NCBI RefSeq assembly: GCF_037153985.1
Contig: NZ_JBBAYI010000009.1
Span: 124,001 to 188,000 of the forward strand
Reading direction: 5' to 3'
Length of the DNA: 64,000 bases
Source: Emticicia sp037153985
Lineage (GTDB): Bacteria > Bacteroidota > Bacteroidia > Cytophagales > Spirosomataceae
Position 1 is the first letter of the stretch. Each line of letters starts with the position of its first letter. The notes below the pieces were generated by a model. That model ran no database searches. It was given only the letters and a program-made list of their open reading frames with translations, and was not told the DNA's origin. Shown here piece by piece: positions 63,956-64,000 of the stretch. A program made the translations under genes and the position numbers.

Positions 63956-64000
63956 TAAGATAATCAGGCAGGTCTGATGCTTACCTTATCGGGTGTTGGG

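Overview
The window is about 40 percent GC and reads as one contiguous chromosomal segment of a Bacteroidota bacterium, most likely order Cytophagales. The evidence is a PorP/SprF-family type IX secretion protein beside a giant protein with a gliding-motility C-terminal domain, an exosortase of the XrtN type with its VIT-domain substrate, a periplasmic-propeller hybrid histidine kinase, promoters of the TAnnTTTG type, and few Shine-Dalgarno sites. No plasmid, phage or CRISPR signature was seen. The assignment below order level is inference.

Layout. 1-8.3 kb: plus-strand housekeeping block (yajC end, YbbR, DUF721/DciA, a Kir-type K+ channel, LD-carboxypeptidase, DUF1304, a nucleotidyltransferase-fold protein overlapping a FadJ-like beta-oxidation enzyme, recJ). 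8.3-9.6 kb: minus-strand DinB-like and Crp/Fnr genes. 9.8-13.2 kb: a four-gene ECF sigma operon (sigma factor, one-TM probable anti-sigma factor, DUF4097-like exported protein, possible outer-membrane barrel). 13.3-14.1 kb: lptB with its terminator. 14.1-15.5 kb: a gene-poor, AT-rich scar with an orphan 113-residue ORF and a decayed IS5-family transposase inside a short inverted repeat. 15.6-21.9 kb: a thioester alpha-2-macroglobulin lipoprotein and a Bax-inhibitor-1 protein.

22-27.9 kb: minus-strand XrtN locus. DUF1361, DgkA, a four-to-six-TM protein and a winged-helix regulator are followed by the VIT substrate and the exosortase, which overlap at TAATG. A nearly identical 30-base element with the dyad ACTTT-N7-AAAGT sits immediately upstream of both the first gene (DUF1361) and the VIT gene. 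This looks like an operator for the regulator encoded between them. 28-36.4 kb: uvrC, a class A beta-lactamase-like hydrolase, a candidate small RNA, a 47-residue membrane peptide, a lamin-tail surface protein, a lysine-rich histone-H1-like protein, MgtC, a lipoprotein, a small membrane protein and a GH43 glycosidase facing a large hybrid two-component sensor. 41-45.2 kb: small membrane proteins, AraC regulator, methyltransferase, universal stress protein and a CAT-anticodon tRNA.

45.4-59.8 kb: a surface export locus read leftward. A 3,363-residue adhesin-like protein with a type B C-terminal domain is followed by PorP/SprF and a PorE-like OmpA/TPR/propeller protein. The adhesin has a long, repeat-rich leader containing a sigma-54-like site, several dyads and a duplicated 15-mer, and PorP has its own well-formed promoter. 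59.8-64 kb: small enzymes and two GlxA-family regulators. The XrtN locus with its duplicated operator and the adhesin locus are the two areas most likely to repay work.
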